64,000 nucleotides of DNA from Bacteroidales bacterium MB20-C3-3 (GTDB taxonomy: Bacteria > Bacteroidota > Bacteroidia > Bacteroidales > UBA932): assembly GCA_035609245.1 (NCBI GenBank), contig CP141202.1:930001-994000 (forward strand), in the 5' to 3' direction. Shown piece by piece: positions 1-7,829 of this stretch. The position numbers and the translations under genes are program-made. Below the pieces are notes generated by a model. The model was not told where the DNA came from. It searched no databases and saw nothing but the letters and a program-made list of their open reading frames with translations. Each line of letters opens with the position of its first letter. The first letter of the stretch is position 1.

Positions 1-62
1 TTGTTTGAATTGCAGGATACAACCAGAAATGCTGTAAACGCTATCAGGAGAATCTTTCTCAT
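1..62 (-). CDS. Lipoprotein, N-terminal fragment (cut by window edge)
   Basis: A minus-strand ATG at 62-60 opens a frame that stays open to base 1. It encodes a classic lipoprotein signal peptide: Met-Arg-Lys, a hydrophobic run (ILLIAFTAFL) and the lipobox VVSC with Cys at residue 17, followed by Asn-Ser-Asn. It begins 8 bases after the stop of the HIT-hydrolase gene, so it is probably the next gene of the greA-HIT operon. Only about 20 codons are inside the window and the mature function cannot be told. Confidence 0.6.
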   Translation of the reverse strand, partial: MRKILLIAFTAFLVVSCNSN

Positions 63-70
63 ATTGTTTT

Positions 71-469
71 TCAAAGTTGAATTTTTGATGCGATTGCTTT
101 TGCTATGCTCTCCATAGTCTCTTTATCCAGACTAAGCTTAGGCTTTCTAAAGTCAATGTCCGATTCTGAATTTATTGGAACCAGGTGTATATGTGCGTGA
201 GGTACCTCAAGCCCGATAACTGCTACCCCTACTCTTTTGCATGGTATGGCTTCACCAATCCCTTTTGCCACCTTCTGAGCAAATGCAAAGAGTCCTTTTA
301 GCTCCGCCTCTTCAATGTCAAATATGTAATCTGTCTCTCTTCTGGGTATTACAAGTGTATGCCCCTGAGCAAGCGGATTTATATCAAGAAATGCATAGAA
401 ATCTTTATCCTCAGCAATCTTGTATGAAGGGATTTCGCCGGATGCAATTTTAGAGAATATTGATGACAT
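71..469 (-). CDS. HIT family hydrolase (HinT-like)
   Basis: A small protein of 132 residues from the chosen start (MSSIFSKI). It belongs to the histidine-triad superfamily, whose bacterial HinT members hydrolyse phosphoramidate or acyl-AMP bonds on purine nucleotides. The triad HAHIHLVP is near the C-terminus, and the family pattern IPSYK...LDINPLAQGHTLVIP is in the N-terminal half. A Met six codons further upstream is possible but would overlap the end of greA by 17 bases. The chosen start sits one base after the greA stop, so the two genes are very likely co-transcribed. Length and motifs are normal for the family; the substrate is unknown. Confidence 0.9.
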   Translation of the reverse strand: MSSIFSKIASGEIPSYKIAEDKDFYAFLDINPLAQGHTLVIPRRETDYIFDIEEAELKGLFAFAQKVAKGIGEAIPCKRVGVAVIGLEVPHAHIHLVPINSESDIDFRKPKLSLDKETMESIAKAIASKIQL

Positions 470-470
470 C

Positions 471-944
471 TTACTTTGAAATTTCAAGAATTTGAAATTT
501 TACAACTCCTGATGGAACCATTACCTCAACCACATCTCCCTTGCTTTTTCCAATCAGGGCTTTTCCAATTGGCGTTGCTGCCGCAAGCTTCCCCTCTCTG
601 AGATTAGCCTCGGTCTCCCCAACTAAAGTATAAACCACCTCGGTATTATTTGAAAGATTTTTAAGTTTTACCTTGTTCATAATCTGAACATGGGTTGTGT
701 TAATTTTGGATTCATCTATAATTCGCGCATTGGCAATCATATCCTCAAGTTTTGAAATCTTGAGCTCCAAAAGACCCTGTGCCTCTTTAGCAGCATCGTA
801 CTCTGCATTCTCAGACAGGTCCCCCTTGTCCCGGGCTTCAGCTATCTGTCTTGAAATTGCTGGTCTCTCAACAGAGACCAGTTGCTGGTATTCCGCCTTA
901 AGTTTCTCCAGCCCCTCTGAAGTTAAATAATGAATTTTTGACAT
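471..944 (-). CDS. greA: Transcription elongation factor GreA
   Basis: 157 residues, the normal GreA length. The N-terminal half is the antiparallel coiled coil that enters the RNA polymerase secondary channel, with the acidic tip and the pattern ISRQIAEARDKGDLSENAEY at about residues 30-49. The C-terminal FKBP-like domain carries the family pattern ATPIGKALIGKSKGDVVEV. GreA rescues backtracked polymerase by stimulating transcript cleavage. The start MSKIHYLT is the only reasonable one. The upstream region holds both a Bacteroidota-type promoter and a terminator-like hairpin between promoter and start codon (listed separately). The HIT-hydrolase gene follows directly. Confidence 0.96.
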   Translation of the reverse strand: MSKIHYLTSEGLEKLKAEYQQLVSVERPAISRQIAEARDKGDLSENAEYDAAKEAQGLLELKISKLEDMIANARIIDESKINTTHVQIMNKVKLKNLSNNTEVVYTLVGETEANLREGKLAAATPIGKALIGKSKGDVVEVMVPSGVVKFQILEISK

Positions 945-950
945 AACTTA

Positions 951-986
951 AAAAATTAAAAAAGAATCCAGCAGGACTGGACTCTT
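951..986 (-). terminator. Intrinsic terminator or attenuator hairpin in greA leader
   Basis: On the minus strand a 10-bp stem (986-977 with 971-962, one G-U pair) encloses a 5-base loop. It is followed by a T-rich run of six T, two A and five T at 963-951. It may terminate the ribF/small-protein transcript, or act as an attenuator inside the greA leader, because a promoter box lies just upstream at 999-992. Confidence 0.65.
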
Positions 987-991
987 TGTTA

Positions 992-999
992 CAAAGATA
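992..999 (-). promoter_or_regulatory. Probable greA promoter, -7 box TATCTTTG
   Basis: A perfect match to the Bacteroidota -7 consensus TAnnTTTG on the minus strand, 47 bases before the greA start codon. No clear -33 TTTG is seen. The predicted transcript would start at about 985, right at the foot of the terminator-like hairpin. Confidence 0.5.
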
Positions 1000-1022
1000 A
1001 AAAATTTTCTTTAATAATAAAA

Positions 1023-1412
1023 TTACTCTCTGAATTTTGGAGCCATAATTTCCGAGTAGAGAACTAGATTGCGGGGGTCAATCGCAAACACCGGTCCATC
1101 TTTAGCCTCTTCCTGTTCAGGTGCCTCATTAACCGAATGTTTGAAAGAACTTATCCCCTCTTCTGACTCTGAAGAGAGAGGAATATCTATCATCTGATAT
1201 TCCGAATGCCTAACAGTATCTGACAATGGTGGTAAGAGGCTCTCTGATGAAGGCTCTTCGTGAAAATCCATCTCTTCATGGAAACCAATCTCTTCATGAA
1301 AAGACTCCTCTCTCCTCTGCTTAACCTGTTCCTTCTTTTTCTTCTCCATATATCCCTGCAGAATAAGTGCTCCAAGGCCGAGAATTATGTATATTATTGT
1401 ACTGGCATCCAT
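1023..1412 (-). CDS. Small membrane-anchored acidic protein, unknown function
   Basis: 129 residues that I do not assign to a named family. Residues 6-21 form one membrane segment (IIYIILGLGALILQG). It is followed by a basic stretch YMEKKKKEQVKQRREE, which predicts N-out/C-in topology, and then an acidic, Ser/Glu-rich low-complexity tail. Residues 37-54 hold three copies of a six-residue unit (SFHEEI, GFHEEM, DFHEEP). The C-terminus (about 105-129, containing AIDPRNLVLYSEIMAPKF) looks more conserved and may be a docking motif. It begins one base after the ribF stop, so it is the last gene of that operon. A scaffold or envelope-associated role would be a guess. Confidence 0.7.
   Translation of the reverse strand: MDASTIIYIILGLGALILQGYMEKKKKEQVKQRREESFHEEIGFHEEMDFHEEPSSESLLPPLSDTVRHSEYQMIDIPLSSESEEGISSFKHSVNEAPEQEEAKDGPVFAIDPRNLVLYSEIMAPKFRE
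1251..1304 (-). repeat. Three tandem 18-bp coding repeats (xFHEEx)
   Basis: Three in-frame copies of an 18-base unit encode a hexapeptide of form x-Phe-His-Glu-Glu-x in the small membrane protein. The copies are near-identical at DNA level, so copy number could vary between strains. Confidence 0.7.
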
Positions 1413-1413
1413 A

Positions 1414-2328
1414 TTATCTCATTGTGATGTTATTCTCAGGGAGGTAAAGATAGGAATTTTCCCTGTCTTTGTGAAGCTGAGCCTTGAGATCATCAAGAGA
1501 GGAGAATGTTACTTCATCTCTCATCTTTGCAACAAACTCAAGCTTAATACTTAACCCGTAAATATCCTCATCAAAATCCAGAATATGGGTCTCGATTGTC
1601 CTTTCATTATTAATTCCAACTGTTGGCCTGATACCAATATTTGTTATTCCTCTGTATGTCTTTCCGGAGGTCTGTACCCAAACTGCATAAACGCCATCTG
1701 AGGGCAGTACCTTTAGTGGCTCATAGAGTCTCATATTGGCTGTGGGAAAGCCGATGCCCCTGCCTATCTTCATCCCCTCGACAACTACCCCCTCTACACC
1801 ATAACGGTAACCCAGCAGGTTGTTTGCTGTTCCCATATCACCGGCCAGAAGCATCTCCCTGATTTTTGTTGAACTTATAATAAGGCCTGATTCATTTTCG
1901 GTATACTCATCAACCCTTACCGGATTAATTCCAAGATTTCGTGCAATTGCCATCATCTCATCCTGTGTCTGGTTGATATCACTACCAACCCTGTGATCGT
2001 ATCCTATCACAAGAGTCCTTACATTTAGCCTTCTGATGAGATAATCCCGGAAATACTCCTCAGTGGTTTGTGAAGCAAACTCCTTGTCAAACTTTAAAGT
2101 GAAGACCTCGTCTATACCAAAGGATTTAATAAGTGAAATCTTCTCCTCAAGCGAGTTTAGAAGTCTGAACTTTGCGGCATCTTGTTGTAGTACTGTTCTT
2201 GGGTGTGGCCATAATGTGATGACTGCAGAGGTATCTCCCTGCTCTTTTGCAAGAGCGGAAATTTTTTCCAGTACTGCACGGTGTCCTCTGTGAACACCAT
2301 CAAAAAACCCTGTAGCTGCTACAACCAT
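1414..2328 (-). CDS. ribF: Bifunctional riboflavin kinase / FAD synthetase
   Basis: 304 residues. It converts riboflavin to FMN and then FAD in the cytoplasm. The N-terminal nucleotidyltransferase domain shows the adenylylation motif FFDGVHRGH near residues 8-16 and ISSTKIREML around residue 150. The C-terminal riboflavin-kinase domain starts at about 175 and carries GRGIGFPTANM. Length is typical of the bifunctional enzyme. Its first 10 bases overlap the end of the GT3/GT35 fusion gene, indicating translational coupling at the 3' end of the glycogen operon. The link to glycogen is probably only positional. Confidence 0.95.
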   Translation of the reverse strand: MVVAATGFFDGVHRGHRAVLEKISALAKEQGDTSAVITLWPHPRTVLQQDAAKFRLLNSLEEKISLIKSFGIDEVFTLKFDKEFASQTTEEYFRDYLIRRLNVRTLVIGYDHRVGSDINQTQDEMMAIARNLGINPVRVDEYTENESGLIISSTKIREMLLAGDMGTANNLLGYRYGVEGVVVEGMKIGRGIGFPTANMRLYEPLKVLPSDGVYAVWVQTSGKTYRGITNIGIRPTVGINNERTIETHILDFDEDIYGLSIKLEFVAKMRDEVTFSSLDDLKAQLHKDRENSYLYLPENNITMR

Positions 2329-5300
2329 CTTACTAAATCAAAATCTTGCCTGTGAGGAAGGTTAGGATGCTTTGCAAACATTCTTACAGCAACGCTGTAA
2401 GCACCTGCCTTCTCCGGAAGCATATTGCATATGTACCTTACATCTCCCCCCTCTGTTTTTTCAGGTGAAAACTCGTGCCTCTCTGCAATAACCATCCTCT
2501 TCTGAACCTGATCGAATGTAGCAAGGACAAATTCCACCCCTATCTCTTCAGCTGTAAGAGAGCCTAAGGATAGAACAACCTCAGCATGATATTTATTGCC
2601 AATTGAAAGGTTTAGTCTTGTATTATCAGGTTTGTTTATACTTCTTACCTCTATATTAGGCCACTCTGTTCGCATCTTTCTTTTCCAGAATGCCATCTCT
2701 CTTGCAAATGAGTAATCATCTGCCACTGCTTTTGTATGCCTGATTGCCAAAGGCTTGTAGTATTGCTCTACATAATCTGTTATCATCCTGTTTGTAGTGA
2801 AATTACCGGCTACTTTGGCTATGGTATTCTTAATAATATTAACCCAGTATCTCGGGATACCTGTCTCTTTATCATTGTCGTAAAATACCGGGGCAATTTC
2901 GTTCTCCAGCATATTATAAATTGTGGCAGCATCAAGCTGATCCTGGTAGTTTTGATTTTCGTAGGTCTTCTCCATTGGGAGTGCCCAGCCCGCTCCCTCT
3001 TTATAACCTTCAACCCACCATCCGTCAAGTACTGAAAAGTGCATTACACCATTCATAACTGCCTTTTCTCCGCTTGTACCGGAGGCCTCGAGTGGCCTTG
3101 TAGGAGTATTCATCCATATATCCACTCCCTGAACCAGCCTCTTGGCAATTGTCATATCGTATCCAGGAACAAAGAGAATTTTTCCGATAAACTGAGGCAT
3201 AAGCGACACCTCAACAATATGTCTTATCAGGTCTTGTCCTGCTTTGTCTGCAGGGTGAGCTTTTCCGGCAAAAATAAATTGTACCGGCTGTTTTGGATTG
3301 TTTACAATTTTATCCAGTCTTACAAGATCTGTAAATAGAAGGTGAGCCCTTTTATAAGTGGCAAACCTTCTTGCAAATCCTATTGTAAGTATATCATCTC
3401 TTAAACTCTCTTTGATTTGTACAATTTGCTGAGGTGTATAATGAGCTGTAGAAACAGGATTTGAAAGGGTATCTTTTATTTTGTCAATTAATCTTCTGCG
3501 AAGTTTATTTCTAAGTGACCAAATTCTTTGGTCATCAACAGAATATATTCCTTCAAAGCAACTCTTGTCATAGTTATGAGACTGAAAATCATCTCCAAAA
3601 ACCTCCGAATGTATCTGCTTCCATTCGCTGGATGTCCAGGTTGGATAGTGAACTCCATTAGTAACATGACCAACATGAAGCTCTTCAGGTAAATATCCGG
3701 GCCAAAGCGGAGCGAGTATATCCCGGCTTACTTTTCCGTGCAACCAGCTAACGCCGTTTATCTCTTGTGAGAGATTACAGGCAAGATTACTCATTGAAAA
3801 TTTTTCTCCTGTGTTTGACGGGTCAATCTTTCCCAAGGACATCATCATCTCCCAGGAGATCTTTAGTCTTGACGGATAGTGTGACATATATCCCCTGAGA
3901 AGATCCTCCGGGAAGGCATCGTGTCCGGCAGGAACAGGTGTGTGTGTTGTGAAAAGAGATGATGCACGCACTATCTCAAGTGCCTCCCCGTACGAGAGAT
4001 TTTTATCGTTAATGTATTCCCTTAATCTCTCAAGACCAGTAAATGCAGCATGCCCCTCATTGCAATGATATACATCTGTCTCAACTCCCAACATTCTTAG
4101 GGCTCGTATACCTCCTATTCCAAGAAGCATCTCCTGCTTTAGTCTGTTTTCCAAATCACCTCCGTAAAGATGGTGGGTTATGGACCTGTCCTCCCAGGTA
4201 TTGTCTTCAAAATCTGTATCTAAAAGATAGAGGGGAGTTCTGCCTACATCGGCTCTCCACAACCTGGCTTTCAGAACCCTTCCCGGCATAGCTACACTTA
4301 CTATCAGCCAATTTCCCTCACTATCACGCATTGGGCTGACTGGCAGTTTAGTAAAATCCTGGGCCTCGTAATCGGCTACCTGGTCACCGGATGAAGATAG
4401 TTTCTGAGTAAAGTATCCATATCTGTAAAGTAAGCCCACACCTACAATTGGAACTAGTTTATCACTTGACTCTTTAAGATAGTCTCCCGCAAGTATCCCC
4501 AAACCTCCTGAGTAAATTTTAAGTGACTGATCCAATCCGTACTCCATACTGAAATATGAAATTGTCGGATGTTCAGGGTCTGGTTTAGCAGAAACATACT
4601 CCTGGAAATTGGAGTAAACCGAGTCAAGTTTTCTCAGAAATTTTGTGTCTTTTTCAAGTTCTCTTGCTTTACTGAGGGTAACAGCATCCAACATCATAAT
4701 AGGGTTTCCGTGACTTGCTCTCCAAAGCTCCAGATCAACCATTTTAAATAGTTCAATGGCCTCTTCATTCCAGCTCCACCAAAGGTTTTTTGAAATGATG
4801 TCGAGCGCTTGTATCCTCTCCGGAAGCTGCTTGTTAATTATGATTGACGACCAGTTGGGAGAGTTTGCCACATTAACCTTGAAGCTTAGCTTATCTCTCT
4901 CATCCTGGATTTGTACGAATCCGCTGTTATTTCCTGATATATTTTCCAATGCCATTGAATATGCTTTTGTGTATTTATCTATTTGATTTTTCCATAAGGC
5001 CGTCTCTGATGCTTTTTTTGCTCCGGCTCTTCGCTTTTCTCTATCCTGCCGGGAATCGCCAATCATATCCTCAATAAGAGTGGCGATCTTATCAGCAGCC
5101 TCTGTGTAGTTGTTATCGTCTCTCTCAACAATCTCAACTCCGGGGTGCCCCTCTCTCATATGATCCTTTATCCACAAGCCAAATCCAGCCAGATTTGTGG
5201 TAATTGCAGGAACGGAGAAAGCAAGGCTCTCAAGCGGAGTATAGCCCCACGGCTCATAATATGAGGGGAATAGTGAGAGATCAAGTGCAGATAAGAGGTC

Positions 5301-6557
5301 GTAATATTTTTTATTAAAAATGCCATCGGTTCCGTTAAGGTATGATGGGACAAAAAGCACTATAACCTTATCTTCCGGACTATTATTTAATCTTAGTTCC
5401 CTAACTCGTTTAACAATTGGATCCCACTCCGGTTCACTAAGTGTATGTGAAATATTTGTCTTATAATCTCCCCCATTTTCCAGTTTTGCCAGAAGTTCTT
5501 TGTTTGGACCGTTGTTTCCTGCAGGAACAAATATAAAGGCAACTACCTCTTTTGATGGTTTTCTGTCTCTTAGAATTGCAAGAGAATCAAGGAAAAGATC
5601 CAGCCCTTTATTCCTGAATTCATATCTGCCGCTGGTTCCAATAATTTCTGCATCGTTGCCGATAGCCCTGCCCGTCATTGACTGAGCAATCTTAAGCAGA
5701 AGCTCTCTTGAATCTTTTCTTAGATTATTTAAATCCTCTCCCTGCGGAGCTATTTGGGGATCAAATCCATTTGGCGTTACTATATCGGGCTCTCTGTCCA
5801 GAAAGTGTTTACACTCCATGGCAGTAAGGTCACTTACTGTTGTAAATACATCAGCTTCTCTGGCAGATATCTTTTCGAGTGAGTGTTTGGCCGTAACATT
5901 TAACTCCTTTGCGGTTTGATCCGGGTTACCCCACTTCCCGTTTTCATAGAGATGAAGATTATTTCCCGCAATAGATCTTCCAACTGTTGTTGCATGAGTT
6001 GTAAAGAGTGTCGCTACGGAAAGTTTGCTCTCTTTAAGATGAAGCAATCCTGCTCCGGTCATCCATTCATGAAAATGGGCTGCAATTTTATGCGACGGAG
6101 ATAAATTGTATTTTATAAAACTCTCAATTGCTCTGCCTGCCGCGTAACCAAAAAGAGCGCTCTCTATATAGTCCCAGTGGCCGGTAAGCGAATCAAGACC
6201 AAATCTCTTCCAAAAATTTGTAAGTATTTCATCTTTTCTTGTAATAAGCGGACTGAAATCCACCAATATTGAGAGAGGACTCCCCGGTATATTCCATCTT
6301 CCTGTCCTTACCCTGATCCCCTCCTCTAAAGCTTTTGCTTTCCAGGATCTAAAAAGATTCTGATCTTCTGAGAACTCAGGATTGTTTGCAGTCTCCCGCC
6401 ATACATCCGGCCCAATGTAAATATGATTCCCCTCCTTTATTCCGGAGAGATAGGGTGCCTTGGTCGCGATAACCGTATGTATTCCGCCCACCTTATTGCA
6501 CACCTCCCAACTCACCTCAAAGAGATAGTCGGGGTGCATTATCTTTTTTTCTGACAT
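2319..6557 (-). CDS. Glycogen synthase (GT3) fused to alpha-glucan phosphorylase (GT35)
   Basis: One uninterrupted 1412-residue frame joins two enzymes. Residues 1 to about 550 are a GT3-type (eukaryote-like) glycogen synthase, with the nucleotide-sugar loop KVGGIHTV at 22-29 and the E-x7-E motif at Glu435/Glu443 within YYEPWGYTPLE. Residues from about 575 are an alpha-glucan phosphorylase of the short DUF3417-containing type. It begins ISKNLWWSWN, then ISYFSMEYGL and YSGGLGILAGD, and has the pyridoxal-phosphate site GTSGEKAVMNG with Lys1165. The two halves catalyse opposite steps, chain elongation and phosphorolysis to glucose-1-phosphate. No stop or frameshift separates them. Glu replaces the usual Met next to the PLP lysine. 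It lies downstream of GH57, GT4, debranching and branching genes. Fusion is certain from the frame; how the two activities are balanced is unknown. Confidence 0.93.
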   Translation of the reverse strand: MSEKKIMHPDYLFEVSWEVCNKVGGIHTVIATKAPYLSGIKEGNHIYIGPDVWRETANNPEFSEDQNLFRSWKAKALEEGIRVRTGRWNIPGSPLSILVDFSPLITRKDEILTNFWKRFGLDSLTGHWDYIESALFGYAAGRAIESFIKYNLSPSHKIAAHFHEWMTGAGLLHLKESKLSVATLFTTHATTVGRSIAGNNLHLYENGKWGNPDQTAKELNVTAKHSLEKISAREADVFTTVSDLTAMECKHFLDREPDIVTPNGFDPQIAPQGEDLNNLRKDSRELLLKIAQSMTGRAIGNDAEIIGTSGRYEFRNKGLDLFLDSLAILRDRKPSKEVVAFIFVPAGNNGPNKELLAKLENGGDYKTNISHTLSEPEWDPIVKRVRELRLNNSPEDKVIVLFVPSYLNGTDGIFNKKYYDLLSALDLSLFPSYYEPWGYTPLESLAFSVPAITTNLAGFGLWIKDHMREGHPGVEIVERDDNNYTEAADKIATLIEDMIGDSRQDREKRRAGAKKASETALWKNQIDKYTKAYSMALENISGNNSGFVQIQDERDKLSFKVNVANSPNWSSIIINKQLPERIQALDIISKNLWWSWNEEAIELFKMVDLELWRASHGNPIMMLDAVTLSKARELEKDTKFLRKLDSVYSNFQEYVSAKPDPEHPTISYFSMEYGLDQSLKIYSGGLGILAGDYLKESSDKLVPIVGVGLLYRYGYFTQKLSSSGDQVADYEAQDFTKLPVSPMRDSEGNWLIVSVAMPGRVLKARLWRADVGRTPLYLLDTDFEDNTWEDRSITHHLYGGDLENRLKQEMLLGIGGIRALRMLGVETDVYHCNEGHAAFTGLERLREYINDKNLSYGEALEIVRASSLFTTHTPVPAGHDAFPEDLLRGYMSHYPSRLKISWEMMMSLGKIDPSNTGEKFSMSNLACNLSQEINGVSWLHGKVSRDILAPLWPGYLPEELHVGHVTNGVHYPTWTSSEWKQIHSEVFGDDFQSHNYDKSCFEGIYSVDDQRIWSLRNKLRRRLIDKIKDTLSNPVSTAHYTPQQIVQIKESLRDDILTIGFARRFATYKRAHLLFTDLVRLDKIVNNPKQPVQFIFAGKAHPADKAGQDLIRHIVEVSLMPQFIGKILFVPGYDMTIAKRLVQGVDIWMNTPTRPLEASGTSGEKAVMNGVMHFSVLDGWWVEGYKEGAGWALPMEKTYENQNYQDQLDAATIYNMLENEIAPVFYDNDKETGIPRYWVNIIKNTIAKVAGNFTTNRMITDYVEQYYKPLAIRHTKAVADDYSFAREMAFWKRKMRTEWPNIEVRSINKPDNTRLNLSIGNKYHAEVVLSLGSLTAEEIGVEFVLATFDQVQKRMVIAERHEFSPEKTEGGDVRYICNMLPEKAGAYSVAVRMFAKHPNLPHRQDFDLVRWL

Positions 6558-6578
6558 AACTGTTTATCTGCCTTTTAA

Positions 6579-7823
6579 CTATTTTGAGCCCTTTTTAGCT
6601 GCAATTTTTGTTCCACTTTTTACCCTGACTGCAAGTGAGCGTTTTTGAACTCTAACAAGAAAATCACTCAAGACATTCATATAGTTAATAAAGGCCTCAT
6701 ATGGAGTCTCATAGGGGTTAAAGTACTTATGTACTGCTCCGTCTGAGAAGAATTTTGTACACATATAATAAAAGTGATCGCTCTCCTGAAGTTTAAGAAA
6801 GTCTGCCGAGAGAGTGTCGTCTGCCGCCTCTTTTACAAGCTCCCTCACTTCGTATAATTTACTGAAGGCCTCGTTTTGCAGTTCATTTCCTAACCATGCA
6901 CTGGTATCCCGCTCCTCATCTGCCCAGGAGATTGGGTATGGAACATGTAATGGTGCCACAGGCTGATGCTTTTTACAGGCCTCGGAAGGTGTTAAAAATT
7001 CAAAATTTGTTTGTGATAAAACGGCTGATGGTAAATGTTTAAGGAAATCAAATATTCCTGTGGTTTCGTGCTGATGCTCTCCAAAAGTTTCGTAATCCAT
7101 AAAGAGATTAACAATCTCCTCTTTCTCCAGAGATCTGGACAGCCAGGTAACATATTTATCTGCAGTGAGCGGCCAGTTGCTCCATGATCTGTCAGAAAAC
7201 CTAAATGCTATATCGTCGCTGAGCTGAAAATTTTTAAGAAGTAATTTGAGTCTTGGGTTAAGAGCATTTGTGTATAAATAGTTGGGGCTCTTCCAGGCCA
7301 GAACATGTTTTGCCCCCTCAGTGAGCATACCTTTAAATCCTAAATCAGCAACAACAGAGCCTATTGAATCTGAATATATTAACTCTGTATTTCTGAATAT
7401 AACAGGTTTTTTACCAAAGAGTTGCTCAATTTTTTCCGAGTGCATTTTAACCTGCCCGGTAAATTCGTCTTCATTGATAAGTGAAGATAGAGAGTGTGCA
7501 TATGTTTCAGCTAAAAATTCAACACAGCCTGTTCTTGCCAGCTCTTTAAAACTCTCAATAACTTGAGGTGCATATTTTTCAAACTGATCGAGTGCCACTC
7601 CTGAAATTGAGTAGGCAAGCTTAAACGCCCCCTTGTGCTCTTTTATAAGATTAAGAATTATCTTATTTGCTGGCAGATAACATTTCTCTGCTACCCTTTG
7701 AAGAATTGTCCTGTTATTAAAATCGTCATAGTACCAGGACTCTTTACCTATATCAAAAAATCTGTAAAGTCTTAATCTGTCTGGTTGGTGTACCTGGAAG
7801 TATATGCAAATGCTCTTTTTCAT
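6579..7823 (-). CDS. GH57 family alpha-amylase/glucanotransferase
   Basis: 414 residues, a glycoside hydrolase family 57 (beta/alpha)7-barrel enzyme acting on alpha-1,4-glucans. Visible family motifs are YFQVHQPDRLRLYRF at about 8-22, a histidine-containing block AETYAHSLSSL near 104-114, FRNTELIYSD around 143-152, and DYETFGEHQ near 242-250. No signal peptide is present, so it acts on intracellular glucan. The C-terminus is Lys-rich (GTKIAAKKGSK). It sits 6 bases after the GT4 gene. This GT4-GH57-debranching arrangement recurs in Bacteroidota genomes and supports a role in glycogen trimming. Hydrolase versus 4-alpha-glucanotransferase cannot be decided from motifs alone. Confidence 0.9.
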   Translation of the reverse strand: MKKSICIYFQVHQPDRLRLYRFFDIGKESWYYDDFNNRTILQRVAEKCYLPANKIILNLIKEHKGAFKLAYSISGVALDQFEKYAPQVIESFKELARTGCVEFLAETYAHSLSSLINEDEFTGQVKMHSEKIEQLFGKKPVIFRNTELIYSDSIGSVVADLGFKGMLTEGAKHVLAWKSPNYLYTNALNPRLKLLLKNFQLSDDIAFRFSDRSWSNWPLTADKYVTWLSRSLEKEEIVNLFMDYETFGEHQHETTGIFDFLKHLPSAVLSQTNFEFLTPSEACKKHQPVAPLHVPYPISWADEERDTSAWLGNELQNEAFSKLYEVRELVKEAADDTLSADFLKLQESDHFYYMCTKFFSDGAVHKYFNPYETPYEAFINYMNVLSDFLVRVQKRSLAVRVKSGTKIAAKKGSK

Positions 7824-7829
7824 AACAGC

